A DNA stretch of 64,000 nucleotides from Pleodorina starrii. Taxonomy: Eukaryota > Chlorophyta > Chlorophyceae > Chlamydomonadales > Volvocaceae. This document shows positions 1 through 11,400 of the stretch, one piece after another (the stretch's first letter is position 1; each line of letters begins with the position of its first letter). The stretch spans positions 2,107,001 to 2,171,000 of the forward strand of contig BRXU01000015.1 of NCBI GenBank assembly GCA_030267565.1, written 5' to 3'. Under the pieces are notes generated by a model. The model had not been told where the DNA came from. It ran no database searches and saw only the letters and a list, made by a program, of their open reading frames with translations. The position numbers and the translations under genes are program-made.

Positions 1-119
1 CACAAAGCTAGTCATGGAAGCATTGGGACGGATGCAAGCGCCATGGGTCACACGAATACAGAACAATTCCCTGCAATTCCCGTGCCCCCAAGACCAGAAA
101 CAGTTTGAAACACACAGGA

Positions 120-773
120 TCATAAGGAAATGACGATGTCGGAAGTCAACCGGCCAAGGATGCCGACGACGGCCGCTGCATCTGTGCACCACCGCACTGC
201 ACCAGCACAGCGCGGCCTCCGCACCAACGGTGTCGACCACTTGTGGCCTGGCGGCGTCGATTCACTCCCAGAGCCCTCCGCCATCCAGGTTCCAATAAAC
301 AAACCGTGCAACTCACTCGACTCGTTATTACGTCCATAGCTTCGAAGTACGGCACAGTGGGCTGCAAACCACATACCAAAATGCTGCCATAGCGCAACCA
401 CTGTTTGCTTAAGACCACTTGCCATGTTAAGTTCGGTGCTCCCATGTGTAGCGGCAGCCAAGCTGGCTCCAGTCCAAGCCCGAGTTACAGTTGGTTCGAC
501 AAGTAGTGAAACCTTGTGAAACAAACAAGGCGCGGAGCGCGTGTCAGACCCAGATGCGTCATCATACGGCCACGCCATGCCACGCCTCTCAACAGCCGCA
601 GGGCTAGCAAGCCCGGCTCCTGGGATGATCGAGCGGGGCACGGTAACTGCAACAAACAACACTTGCCACGCTGCTTCAGCATTTCGTAGCGCTTCGACAA
701 CCTCCGTGCACGTTTGCCCTTGTGCACGGAACAGAACACAACCCGTAAGAAGCAACAGGGAACCGGCCGTCAT
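120..773 (-). CDS. Possible secreted or membrane-anchored protein, unrecognised
   Basis: An uninterrupted frame of 217 residues runs from the ATG at 773 to TGA at 120. The N-terminus has the shape of a signal peptide: a short start, a Leu-rich hydrophobic core (SLLLLTGCVLF), then a polar stretch beginning QTCTEVVEAL, which is a plausible mature start. The remainder has scattered Cys and Trp residues and no motif I recognise. It lies downstream of the MATE gene on the same strand, with about 240 bases between. A long open frame alone is weak evidence in such GC-rich DNA, and the true model may contain introns or continue beyond the left edge of the window. I cannot assign a function. Confidence 0.4.
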   Translation of the reverse strand: MTAGSLLLLTGCVLFRAQGQTCTEVVEALRNAEAAWQVLFVAVTVPRSIIPGAGLASPAAVERRGMAWPYDDASGSDTRSAPCLFHKVSLLVEPTVTRAWTGASLAAATHGSTELNMASGLKQTVVALWQHFGMWFAAHCAVLRSYGRNNESSELHGLFIGTWMAEGSGSESTPPGHKWSTPLVRRPRCAGAVRWCTDAAAVVGILGRLTSDIVISL

Positions 774-872
774 GCCAAAAATGACCGGCAACGTATTGTA
801 CCCGTAAGCACGTTAAACATTCTGCAATCGCCGTACTTTAGATGGACACTACTACGCTCATTCGCTCCCATG

Positions 873-877
873 TTACA
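873..877 (-). terminator. Candidate poly(A) signal TGTAA for the MATE gene
   Basis: TGTAA on the minus strand (TTACA on plus), about 140 bases after the MATE stop codon. TGTAA is the usual polyadenylation signal of volvocine algae. A five-base match can easily occur by chance. Confidence 0.35.
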
Positions 878-1013
878 CGTTTTCATTCTTCCATTCCGGC
901 CGGAACGAATACCACCCGCACCCGAAGCCATGAAAACCCGCACCACGCCTAACGCACCCGCCTCAAGCCGGTGGACAAAGCCTTGCCCAACCCTCATCCT
1001 CCGCGCTCGACCT

Positions 1014-4000
1014 TCACGGTATCAACTCCACCTGCCGCTGTTCCCGGGCGCCTAACTGCACCTCAACGCCAGCCTCCAGGCCGCCGCCCCCGCCCCCTTC
1101 CACGCCACCAGCGACACCGCCCGCCGATTCCTGCGTCACCACCCGCGGCCTGCGGAACATCGAGGACAGACTGCGGATCAGACGGAGAGTGACGGAGCCC
1201 TGGCGTCCCGTGGCTCCCAGCTCGCGCCGCGCGTGCGCGTCCTTGACCGCCTGAGAGAGTCGCCGCTCGCTCCACATGCGCTTCAGCCCGCCCGCGTAGC
1301 TGCGCCCGCCGCCACCCATCGAGGCGACACCGCTGCTGCCGGCCGCGAGGCCACCGTCGCTGCCGCCCGCGTCCAGCCCTTCCGCTCCTGTGCCGCCGAG
1401 CATGGCCTGCTCCTCCTCGGCTTGCTCTGCCAGGGCCTGCGGCAGGGAAGCGCGCATGCGCAATTTTTAAATTAATTTGCCGGGCCCAGAAAGAAGAAAG
1501 TGCCAACCGACACCAGCTGACACTAGCCCAGGAGATAGGAGACGTAAAACCAGGATGTGATAGCCCGCGCCCAGCTTGCCTGGACCTTTCCAAATCGCCG
1601 GAAACGCAATGCAACGCCCGCAGCGGCAGATGCAACTGAGTTGCCCCCTCTGAAGATGTGTGCAACCACTCTAACTAGAGTTCAGTAACCAGTGCAGTGC
1701 TGAGACCCCATCTCACTCCTCACCTACCTTGAGCCGTGCCACGGCCTTGTCCGACTCCTTGCGCCATCGGATGCGGCTCATGGCGGTCAGGTTCATGATG
1801 CCTGTGGCCGTGTCGCCCGTTGAGATGCCCGCCCACAGCCCCTTGACCCCCATACCCGCCTTGAAGCACAGTAGGTAGCCCAGCAGCACGCCGCACACCC
1901 AGAAACCTGCGCCGCGCACCGCACACAGCACACGGTCGCGCGGTGTAACCCAAAGCCCAGTTCGTCTTAAGCCGCAAGCCGGACGCCGGGCGCCGCGGCC
2001 AGGCGTCAGGTCACCAGTGCGATGACCATGACGGTTACGCATACGGCGCGAGGGCAAGATACCGGTAGTGCGCAAGCGCTCGCGCGCGCCGGAAAACAGC
2101 TGGGTCAAAGGCGGCGCTGCGCGGAACAGCACGCAACGGCGCTGCGGCAGGCCTGCCGTGAAGTCGCCGAGCGCGTTGTACGCAGGCGGGAGCGCAACGT
2201 ACCTGTCAACCAGCAGCCGGGCGATCGTCAAGGGGGCACGACTCACCTGCGAAGTTGAACACGGCTGTGAGGTGCTGGTGGCCGCAGCCGCGCAGCACGC
2301 CCTGGCTGGAGCCCATCAGGCCATCCGAAACCTGCAGCCGGCCGGGTTGGGTTACATTGACTTTACGGAGGACTGGTCAGTGATGGATGGAATGCCTCGG
2401 AGCCTGCGGCAGGTGGCTCGTCACGAGAACCCGCATGCTCGGCGGGCTCGTCTCGTCTCGCAAGGGACTTGCTGACGCCGCCCCCAGCCCGCGTTGGGAC
2501 TGTGTTGGTCGACACACTGATCGCCTCGCACTGGCGCGCGCTTTGGGCCGCCGGCAGAACCACGCACGCACGCACGCTCCTGCTAGGGTCACCCACACCC
2601 CTCATACCGTACCATCAGCTGCGCGCCAAGCGTCCGCTGCACTGCTCCGTAGCAGCGCAGCTTCCGCAGACAGATGAGGTCACCATTTTCACCGACGCGC
2701 GAACAAAGAGCCCCAGCGAATGAAGCTCCGGAGCGCACCTGGAAGAGCGCCGCGAAGACGGCGAGGTCGCGGATCACGGCGATGACCCGCGGGTCGGTGC
2801 TGAACACGTAGCCCAGGACGCTGCGCGTGGCCAGTATGGTGACGGCCATCAGGAACATGAAGAAGCCGCTGAGCGCCACCGCCAGGATGCCGGCCCGGCG
2901 AGCGCCGTCTGGCTCGCCTGCGGCACGCAGCAGGCGGCAGGCAACAGGCAGCGCAGGCGCTATCATGGAAAGGTGTTGTGTCACAAGGATTCAGGGGTGC
3001 CGGGTTCCGTCCCGGCACATGCATCATCCCATCAGGTGTTGGGGTGAGGCACGTTCCAAGGGGTGTGTACAGCGCCGGCCGTGCGTGGCGAGCCGGCCGG
3101 GAAGGCGGTGCCGCGCAGCGCGGTAGGTCATGGGTTGGAGCGGGTATCGTCGTGACGGGCATCGTCATTCCCTCTCAATCAGTCAAGCGGTGATTGGGCC
3201 GCACGTGCGGCAATGCGGTGCCAGGGACCCGGGAGCCCAGCAGCACAGTCACACGCAAAGGGTCCGAGGTACCGGCTGGATGAGAGGTACGCAGCCGCGC
3301 TCGCGCCTTACCGGCTCCCAGCAGATTGCCGACGCGGATTGCGCCGGCGGTTGCCAGCGCGAAGGGGCAGGCGAGGTAGGTCAGCATCACAACCGACAGC
3401 GTGGCGGCGTGGGCGGCTGTGGCGACGGCGCCAAGGCGACCCGCGAGGATGGTGGAGAAGTCAAAGCAGCTGGCCTGGGTGGCGGGGTCGATGCAGCGCA
3501 GCGGGAAGAATGACAGCCGTCAGGGTCAGCGATACCCCTACCGTACTTGGCCTTGCCCCTTAGTTCCAAACACACACGCAACGGACACGAGCTCGAGAGA
3601 TGTTCGCAAACTGACACGGTGCGCATGGATGGCAGAAGTAGCGCGGTGAGGCGTGGCGCGGTGAGGCGTGGCGCGAGCGCCAGTCGAGGAAGGCCGGCAA
3701 CAATGAACTTGACCAAGCCCCAGAGCCCCCGCCGCGCCCCGCTCGGAGACGTACCTCAAACGCCATGCTGAGGCCTCCAGGGATGCCCAGGCGCAAGAAG
3801 CGCACCACAATCCGCGGCTGCATCGCTGCGCGAATCTCGCCGCACAGCGCACGCCAGAGGGAGCGCGGCGCCGGCGCCGGCGGCAGCGGCAGAACCGCAC
3901 GCTCCGACGGACTCGGCGCCATCCCGGCCCCTGTCCCGCCCGAGATCCCAATGGACCCTGAGCCGGAAGAGCCTCTGTCATCTGCGCCCGCAACTCCCGC

Positions 4001-6219
4001 CCGCAACGCGACGCCGTTGGCGCTGCCGCGAGCGTCGCCCTGTTTCCCGGCATACACGCAGCCGCCCAATGCCAAATCGCCGTCATCGCTGCGGCCTCCC
4101 GTGCGGTCCTCAGTCAGGAGCAGCGGCTCCTCGCCCGTGACGCCGTATGACGGCGGCTCCAGGTCCACCGCCGCGCCACCGCGCCGCGACCCGTCCGCCG
4201 CCTCCGTCTCCGCCTCCGTAATCGACGCGGGCCCGGTCGGCAGGGGCCGCAGCGCCAGCCCCTCCTCGCCCGCGAACGCTTCCCCCTCCTCGCTGCTCGG
4301 CCGGCACTTGTGCTGCCGCCGCCACTGCCCCTCCTGTCGCCACACCGCCGCCACCAGCATGAGGAACTGCGCCCAGCGGGACAGCGAGGTGGCCAGCGGT
4401 GCGCCGCTGAAGCCGATGGTGCGAACCAGCGCTGCGTTGAATGCGATGTTGAGCAGGAAGGCCGCCACGGCGATCAGGGAGGGCAGCAGCATGATGTTCT
4501 GGACCTGCGGGCGGATGTGTGCGCAGTGTTGCAGTTCGCAGATGAGGTGGAGGATGGTTTTGGTGGGGACTGGCGGGGACAGAAGAGCACATGGTGCAAG
4601 GCAGCCGACGGCAGGGTGATTTGAGCCTCACGCGCTGGGCGAAAGCGGCGCACCACACGATACAACCCGCCCGGGAGCTACGCGTGGCAAAGGACAAGCA
4701 GGGACCAGGCGTGCGCATTGCGGCACGCCACCATGCAGACCAAAGCCAGCCGTGACCTACGGCAGCGCCAGTCCGAACCCGCCCAATCCAGGTCAGCCGC
4801 ACAATAGCATACCGCACATGCTGCACCCGTTCCGCCCAAAGAAAACAGGCCCGCGGCACCTCTTGGAATTCTGCCAGCCCTCAAACCCTCTGCGTCCAGT
4901 GCCCACAGCTTTACTGCACACACACCCCTGTGCGTACACCCGTGCCGGTCACCCACAAACCCGTGCCGGTCACCCGTGTCGTACACTTCCGTACCTGTAG
5001 GTACTTGGTCAGCACGGTGCCCCAGGTGAGCGGCCACATGCCCAGGATGAGGCCGTTGCAGAAGCGGCCCATCAGCGCCGCCGTGTGCGCGTCCTGCCCG
5101 AACAGCACCCGCCCCACCGGCTCGCCCAGCGCCATGCCGCCAGCCAGCGGGACCACCAGCAGCGTCAGCAGCACCGTCGCCGTGATGCAGCAGGTCACCA
5201 GCGCCCTGCGCCGCACCGCGCGTCAGGGGGTGAGCTTCGGTGTCATTGGATTGATTCCCAACTGTGAAGGACCCCGGACGGGTACATGCGCGGGTGCGGA
5301 TGCAGCCTTAAGTGGGCCCACGCGTTGCAAGCCACGCTGCGCAACCGTGGCAGCTGGTTCTGATCTCTGTGATAGGCATTGGCAGGCCAGAAGGGCGGTG
5401 AAGGCATGCGTGCTATTGTGTGAATGCCGCTGGAGACTGGGGAGGGTCCCGCTGAATGGGTCCTCCGTTGGCGGCGCTGCCCATCCCATTCCCGCTGCGC
5501 TGCACACACCTTCGATCCCCAGCGCCGTACGCGTGACTGCCGAGGGTGTCCAGTGCTGTCGCGAAGCCCAGTAAGAAGAACCTGTGGCAGGTGGGCAAGT
5601 GGCCCGGCAGGTGGGTAAATGGCCCACGATCTAGGACGTGCGCGTCGTGCACGACTCCAACGCTTTCTTTGGAACTGGGCACCGGTACACCCGGATGGGC
5701 TGGAATATGGACAGAGACGGCGTCGACAAGGGCTGCGCTGCCGCGATGCCGTACCCCTTGACTGCGTTGCATTCTCTCGCCCCGGGCCGTTCTAATTACC
5801 CCTTGACCAATGGCTCAAGCCAACACGCGAGTGGTCGTCGGTGGCGGCGAACATGCCGCGGCGGTGGGCGATTGTCAGTCGTCAGGACACGCACCACATG
5901 AGGTTGGTAAATGCATTCGCCAGTGCAGAGGCACCCAGCTCCGCTGTGCCCAGATGGCCCAAGAACACCTGTAGATGAGTAGGGCCGAGTGGTAACCAAG
6001 CCGTCCACAGTTCGCCGCGCAACCCCACATACCAGTGCTACTCCCGTCGGCAGACCGCCTGACCTGATCGATGACGGACATCCCCTGCTGTGCACTTGTC
6101 TGAATCACGACTGGTAGCGCAAGAGCACCAAGAGAGCGCAGCTCGGCCACCCATAACGCCCTCGTCGACGACGTCGGCGGCGTTGGCCCAAGGGCCACGT
6201 TGTGACGCAAATTAGGCAT
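1014..6219 (-). CDS. MATE-family multidrug and toxic compound extrusion transporter
   Basis: Ten exons (minus strand): 6219-6064, 5968-5895, 5581-5510, 5205-4995, 4504-3755, 3474-3312, 2917-2739, 2331-2247, 1906-1728, 1436-1014. All phases close, giving about 762 residues. MATE hallmarks appear in order: ELRSLGALALPVVIQTSAQQ in helix 1, FLGHLGTAELGASALANAFT, a DTLGSHAYGAGD segment, FNAALVRTIGFSGAPLATSL, ATAGAIRVGNLLGAGKA in the second half, and VKGLWAGISTGDTATGI near the end. MATE proteins are 12-helix cation-coupled exporters of organic compounds. Typical members have about 450-550 residues. The excess here is an acidic, Gly/Ser-rich loop of about 150 residues between the two halves (exon 5) and a 140-residue soluble tail encoded by the last exon. 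The tail depends on a strong donor (AAG then GTAGGTGAG) at 1727; without splicing there, the protein ends four codons later. The substrate cannot be inferred. Confidence 0.88.
4937..4979. repeat. Short tandem duplication in MATE intron 4
   Basis: CCGTGCCGGTCACCC is repeated in tandem just downstream of the exon 4 donor on the minus strand. It is probably replication slippage and has no obvious function. Similar short duplications occur in other MATE introns, for example GGTGAGGCGTGGCGC near 3640-3680 and GCAGGTGGG units near 5586-5620. Confidence 0.6.
5761..5802. repeat. 42-base dispersed repeat, copy 1 (MATE intron 2)
   Basis: This stretch, centred on CTCGCCCCGGGCCGTTCTAA, matches the reverse complement of 46490-46531 with two mismatches. 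Here it is bracketed by the 10-base direct repeat TACCCCTTGA at 5752-5761 and 5797-5806, which resembles an insertion footprint. It lies in the intron between MATE exons 2 and 3. Confidence 0.75.
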
Positions 6220-6663
6220 GTTGTCGCCTCTGCCGTGTTTTCACTGGCGGAAGATGTACACTAGAGGCCGTTCAGTTTGTCAGCGCATTAAAAAGCGCAT
6301 CGCGCGTCGTCGATTCATCGGCTTGAGCTCTCCGGGTAACCAACGTGGCCCCGCAAGCAGGCTCAGGCGGATTTCGTGCGCACCGTAGAAGCTCGTACTG
6401 TTTGCATATTTAATTAACGACGTTTCTCAGGCCCTGGCGTTCTGGTAGATTATTAGTTCCGCGAGTGTACTCCGTACAATGGGTCCCTGGCTCGTTCTGC
6501 CCGCTTTCCCGTCTTATTTTGCTGAGCATCCCTTGAAACTTGGATAGGTGTTTTATGTAACTGCCTGCGAAGCTCCAGCCGGGGGCCTTTTCCCGTTTCG
6601 TCGGTGGGAAGCCCGCATTCGTTCGAGGCATTCAACGTCATTCTTGCACAAGATCATTAAACC
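6220..6663. promoter_or_regulatory. Divergent promoter region between the MATE gene and the small membrane-protein gene
   Basis: These 444 bases separate the start codons of two genes transcribed in opposite directions, so both promoters and 5' leaders must fit here. The middle (about 6280-6420) is less GC-rich than the coding flanks and contains TTAATTAA-like AT stretches near 6407-6420. I could not identify a convincing TATA box or other element. Confidence 0.5.
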
Positions 6664-7556
6664 ATGTCTTTAAATAGCTTGCGGGGACTCGCCAGGACTG
6701 CGCTTCAGGCGAAGAATGCACTTCCTGCGAGGGCTGGCGCTGGTGCCCCGGTGAAGCTGGCACCGCGCCCAGATAAGCCTGTAAGTATACAGAGTTGCTG
6801 CGCAATGACGATATACTGTGGAGTGGCGTGAGGCGGTGTGCGGGCATCGGCTAGCAACTTTGTCATAATTTTGCTTTTTCGTATTGCAGCTGCCGACCTG
6901 GTACGAGCTTTGGTGGGACAATGGCTTCTACCCGGGGCAGCCGGTGGCGGACTTCATGTTCGGTGCCTGGCCGTCCAACCTGACGGAGGTGGGGTCACAG
7001 GCGCACTCGGGCCTCGCGGTTCATGGAAAGGTCTCGTGGTTGCATAAGGTCACGGGGAACGTGTCTGCAGGCCTACTACCTGAAGGCGTGGGCCATGTTC
7101 GGCCTGGCGCTCGCGGCGCCCTTTTACTACGTGCTCAACTACACGGACGAGCTCCGCATGCCCATGGTACGTGTATGCGGGGGCGTGTATGCACGCGCGC
7201 ATGTTTGTCAGAAAGCAGAGGGTGGGGAGCACTGCGAAAGCCTGGCAAACGTGACGGCCCTGGGGGAGGGGGCCTTGATGCGATTGGGTTTGTACGAATA
7301 AAGCAACGTGCACGCCCCTGCATGGTGCAACAAGAACACCGTGAGGCGCGTGCCTTGCGTATTGTCACACAACTGGGTTTGGGTAGAAATTCATGTCGGG
7401 AAACTTCCCTGTCAACAGGTGCCTACCCAGTACCCGCCGGAGGTCAGTGATACTCTCAAGCTGCGGCGCAACAGCATGCTGAAGTTTGACTTCAGCGACC
7501 CGGAGCAGGCACAGGTCAAGGCGCGGGGCACGATCTACTGGTCCCCAATGTATTAA
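6664..7556 (+). CDS. Small single-pass membrane protein, probably a mitochondrial respiratory-complex accessory subunit
   Basis: Four exons, 6664-6780, 6890-6988, 7071-7166 and 7419-7556, all in phase 0, give a 149-residue protein ending in TAA. The first 39 residues are rich in Arg, Lys, Ala and Ser with almost no acids (SLNSLRGLARTALQAKNALP), which resembles a mitochondrial import sequence. The second exon is aromatic-rich (WYELWWDNGFYPGQP). The third encodes one hydrophobic helix (AMFGLALAAPFYYVLNY). The C-terminus is polar. Size, presequence and one helix fit the small accessory subunits of mitochondrial complex I or related complexes. This is inference from architecture; I do not recognise the exact family. 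A plastid location is an alternative. Confidence 0.75.
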
Positions 7557-8409
7557 ACGGTGTCCAGGGGCTTTTGGTCTTGCGGAGACCGGTAGATGCA
7601 GGTCGGGGACGCAGCAGCAGACTTTGTGCCTTACCAACGTGTATGTGGGGGGGCACTGGACCTCTGTGGCCTCTGCAGAGTGGCCCTGCGCCTTGCTGAA
7701 GACGACTAGGTGCATTGCACTTCTATCGGTGGGGTGCGAGCGGTCTGGCTTATCAGTAACGTAGATATTCGACGATACTTGGGAATGAGGCGGAGGAGGA
7801 GGTGGAATTTGCGGAACCCCATGTCAGGGTTGAGCTCTGCTGTCAGTTTTGAAGAAACTGGACTGCAGCGGCCTCGGGTTGTACGACCGTCCCCCCGTGC
7901 GTGCGGAGCATGAATTGACCCTACGTAGCGCTTGGTTCTGCAGGTAGGGTAGTTGCTATATGAAGCTCTCATGACGTACGCTATGTAACAAAGTAATGCA
8001 TTACGTAGCAGGCATTAAGCAAGCCAACTCGTTTCAATTTGTGCTCAACACCAATTCCACAACTTACACCGCAGCCTTAATTCCTCCCATAGCTTTTCAT
8101 TGGCCGCTCACAACAAGCACGCCTTACTCCGCGCTGTAATTTGGGGACTCTAGGGCCTGGATACACATAATTGTATTTCCCGCTATCATGCTATTTCGTC
8201 TTGGCATCAATTTACAAATTTCTTAAGCAAGAGGGGAGGGGCTTGGCCTTAGGAAGAGCTTTTCAGACTGGCTGTCGCGCTTGACCAGTGGTTGAATGCA
8301 GAAGCTGCGCATAACGTCGGAACCAGTCGCTAACGCTAATCGACAGACTGCAACAAGAATAATTCGTGTCTGATGAACTCTAAAGTGGATTGCTAGAAGT
8401 CGTGTGAGC
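7557..8409. other. Intergenic: 3' UTR and promoter region, no gene seen
   Basis: This holds the presumed 3' UTR of the 149-residue gene followed by the TMEM237 promoter and leader. The part around 7970-8220 is relatively AT-rich. No open frame has coding character on either strand. Confidence 0.5.
7984..7988 (+). terminator. Candidate poly(A) signal TGTAA after the 149-residue gene
   Basis: TGTAA lies about 430 bases after the stop codon, within range of the long 3' UTRs common in volvocine algae. The match is short and could be chance. Confidence 0.35.
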
Positions 8410-11400
8410 ATGTCCGGTAACGGACGGCAGCCATCGCGACAGCGCATTCAAGGGACACCGTTCCCACCCCAGTATCCCCCGGAGTCGACCGTTAGCCATG
8501 GAGCCGCAGCTGTACTGGCAGCGGAGCAGCCCCCAAACGCACCCTACGCCGGCCCTGCAGCACCGGAACCACTGTACGGCCTGGCAGCTGACCTGGCGGG
8601 TGTTGTTCCCAGCGAGCCCGTTGGGCCAGGCGGCGGCACCCTAAACGCCCGCCCGCCGGCGCGCTTAGGCTCTGCGAGATCTAACCGAATGGTGCAGCCT
8701 ACACGCGCTCCTGGCGTTCGTCTGGCCAGTGCAGCCAACGCGGTCAACGCTGCCGCACAGCCTGCCGCGGACCCGTTCGCCGTATTGGATGCGCAGCGCC
8801 ACCAGCAGCCACCGGGACCCGACGACGAAGTGCAGTATGGCCTTGCCTTGGAGTTGCTTAACAACCAGGAACCGGGTTTTCCGGGCCCGGAGGCGCTCAC
8901 GGAGCAGCGCGGCCGTTGGCCCCGAGGTGATGCCCCGGTCGCCCGGTTGGGCGCCACTAGCAGTGGCGCACCGCCCTCCAACGCGGTCCCCCTGGACCCC
9001 TTCACCGTCATGGAGCTGGCCGCCAGCCAGGCGGGCCTGCCCGAACCCGATTACGGCCTCGTCGCGGAGCTCCGAAACCGCGAGCCGCCTGACCCCTTCG
9101 CCTCGGACTATGGCCTGGCGGCAGAGGTGGCGCGCCGCCGATCCCGCTCGCCGTCGCCGCTGGCCCGGGGCGGGGGCGTGCTGCCGCCGCTGCGAGCGCG
9201 GCGGCGCTTGGACCCGGTGATGCCCCCGCCGGACAGCGAGGGAGGCGGTGAGTACAGTGATGGAGACCCATACGGCCGGACCCCTGAGGACTTGCGGGCG
9301 GCTCACCAACTGCCGCCAGCGCATGGCGCCAAGCCCGGACACCTAATACTGCGTGCTCTTGCTCGCATTTCAACCGCCTCAGCGACAGGCGTCCCCACTA
9401 ACCGCTCCGCATCGGCTCACGCAGGTGATCCCTTGCGCAACGAACAAGGTAGCAATGGGCTGGCGGACGAGATTGCCGCCCGCCAGCGGCAGGACGCCGC
9501 CGACATGGCAGAGCCCTTCGGTGCGGCCGCCCGCGTGGGCGAGCTGGACCCCTTTGCGATGGCGGACGAACAGCTCAAAGTGCCTCGAGAGCTGCTGGAG
9601 CCCTACGAGGCGAGCCAGCAGGTGAGTCAGCATCACTCCAGGTTGCCGGTTTGGATACTTAATTTGGGTTATCTCACGTTGCACGTTGGTCATCATTGCG
9701 ATGAGGCTCGGCAGCCAGGGCGCCGCGCCGCGCGGTGAGGGAAGTCATGGCGGTCATTATCAAGGGTGAGGCATTGGCAGTCGCGGTGTCGCGGTTGATG
9801 GGTTGGCCGAGATAACCTGCTCCGGCGTATCGGGGCGAGCTCCAAGGGCGGGCCTGCCGTCCCATGACTTTGTCCACGCGGTCGTCTTCGGTCTCATAGT
9901 GGCCGCAAGGGCCCATCAGGTAGTCATTCGCGCGTAGACCGGGGCAACCCTCGAACACCGCCGCTGGACCGCAGGAGCTGCCCGGCGAAGACGTGCGCCT
10001 CAAAACGCCTGCGGACGGCGCCGCCGATGCAAGCGCTTTCACCCGTGACGAGCAGCAGTATGGCATAGCGGAGGAGCTCGGAGCGGAACCGGCCACGGCC
10101 ACGGTGACGGAGCAGCAGGTGGGTCTGGGCACAAGGGCGGGCGGCGCACCGGCGAGTCCTTCGGGACACATGGAATAACCCGTACGACGCGGTGCAACAT
10201 ACCTGAGCACGACACGCTTTGGTCATGCGCGGGGCATGCCCTGCCAATGCTCTTGCAGAGGCAGGGACGCGGAGGCAGGGACTTCATGCCTGGAAGACGC
10301 CTTTCGCTCGCTTTGTACAGCAGACTGTGTAGCAGACAACTAGCCACCAAGGCGGGTCATCGCAATGGTCGTTCAGCTCCGCTCGGTTACCTTGACCGCA
10401 CCGCAGGTCGCGGACCCTGTCGGCGCGCCGCTGCCCGGCCAGGCCTGGGTAGCGGAGCAGGGGGAGCCGCCGGAGCCGCCGGGTCACAAGTACGTGTTCG
10501 ATGAGGACACGGGCATGCTGACCACGACAGGTACGAGGCACCGCGCCGTATCTGCAACGGATGTGTCACAATAGAGGATATACGCTTTCGGCGGCAGTGT
10601 GGGGGCCAGTACGCGCACGGTAGGGGTCGCGTCCATGGCGCCGTGGTCTGTGCCTGTATGGCCCGGCGGCGGTGCGGCGGCGGAACCCCGAAATGAGGTT
10701 GCATGGATTGTCGCGGGACCGTGCCACATTTGCTGTGGTCGACTGGCGACGCGGATTATTATAGGCATCGGCCGCGAACCTCGCCCTATCCTCCCTCGCT
10801 CCTTCCCTGCCCATGTGCGCCTCGCAGCCGGTGGGCAGGGCGACGGCGGCCGCGTGGCTCGGCAGTACATCGAGGACGAGGCGACTGGCATCTTCTACAA
10901 GCTTCAGAGCAAGCGGCGCAAGCTTTTCGGCCTTCTCAGGCGCAAGCCGCACGCCGTCGTGGTGCGTGCGCTCGCATACCGGGGGCAGGGGCCTGCGCAG
11001 GCCGACGGTTACGTAGGCAAAAACAATAACTAGCCCTTCGGTGCGCTGCCGCTGTAGCTGTCGATTGACAAGGAGGTCCTTGATGGCTACCAGGGAACTA
11101 CCCGGAGTGTCCCTGGCGGGGCAGGCCGGGTGCCGTAAGGGGCGAGCGTCTGTGACGGCCCGCGCAGGGCGGCCCCTGGTGGCGCCAGGCGCCTGCAGAG
11201 CACTGTGCGTCATACCATCCCACAAAAGCGCTCTGCCAAGCTAAGCTGCGTCGCTCCTGCTCCCCGCTCCACTTCCGTTGAGCTCGGCCAGCGCGCTCCT
11301 TCCCATCCGCGAAAAGCCCCCCGATGCTGCCCGTGCCGCCCTTGCCGGCCCTTGCCTACTGGATCTCGGCTACAGGAAGAGGACGAGGAAGAGGAGGACG

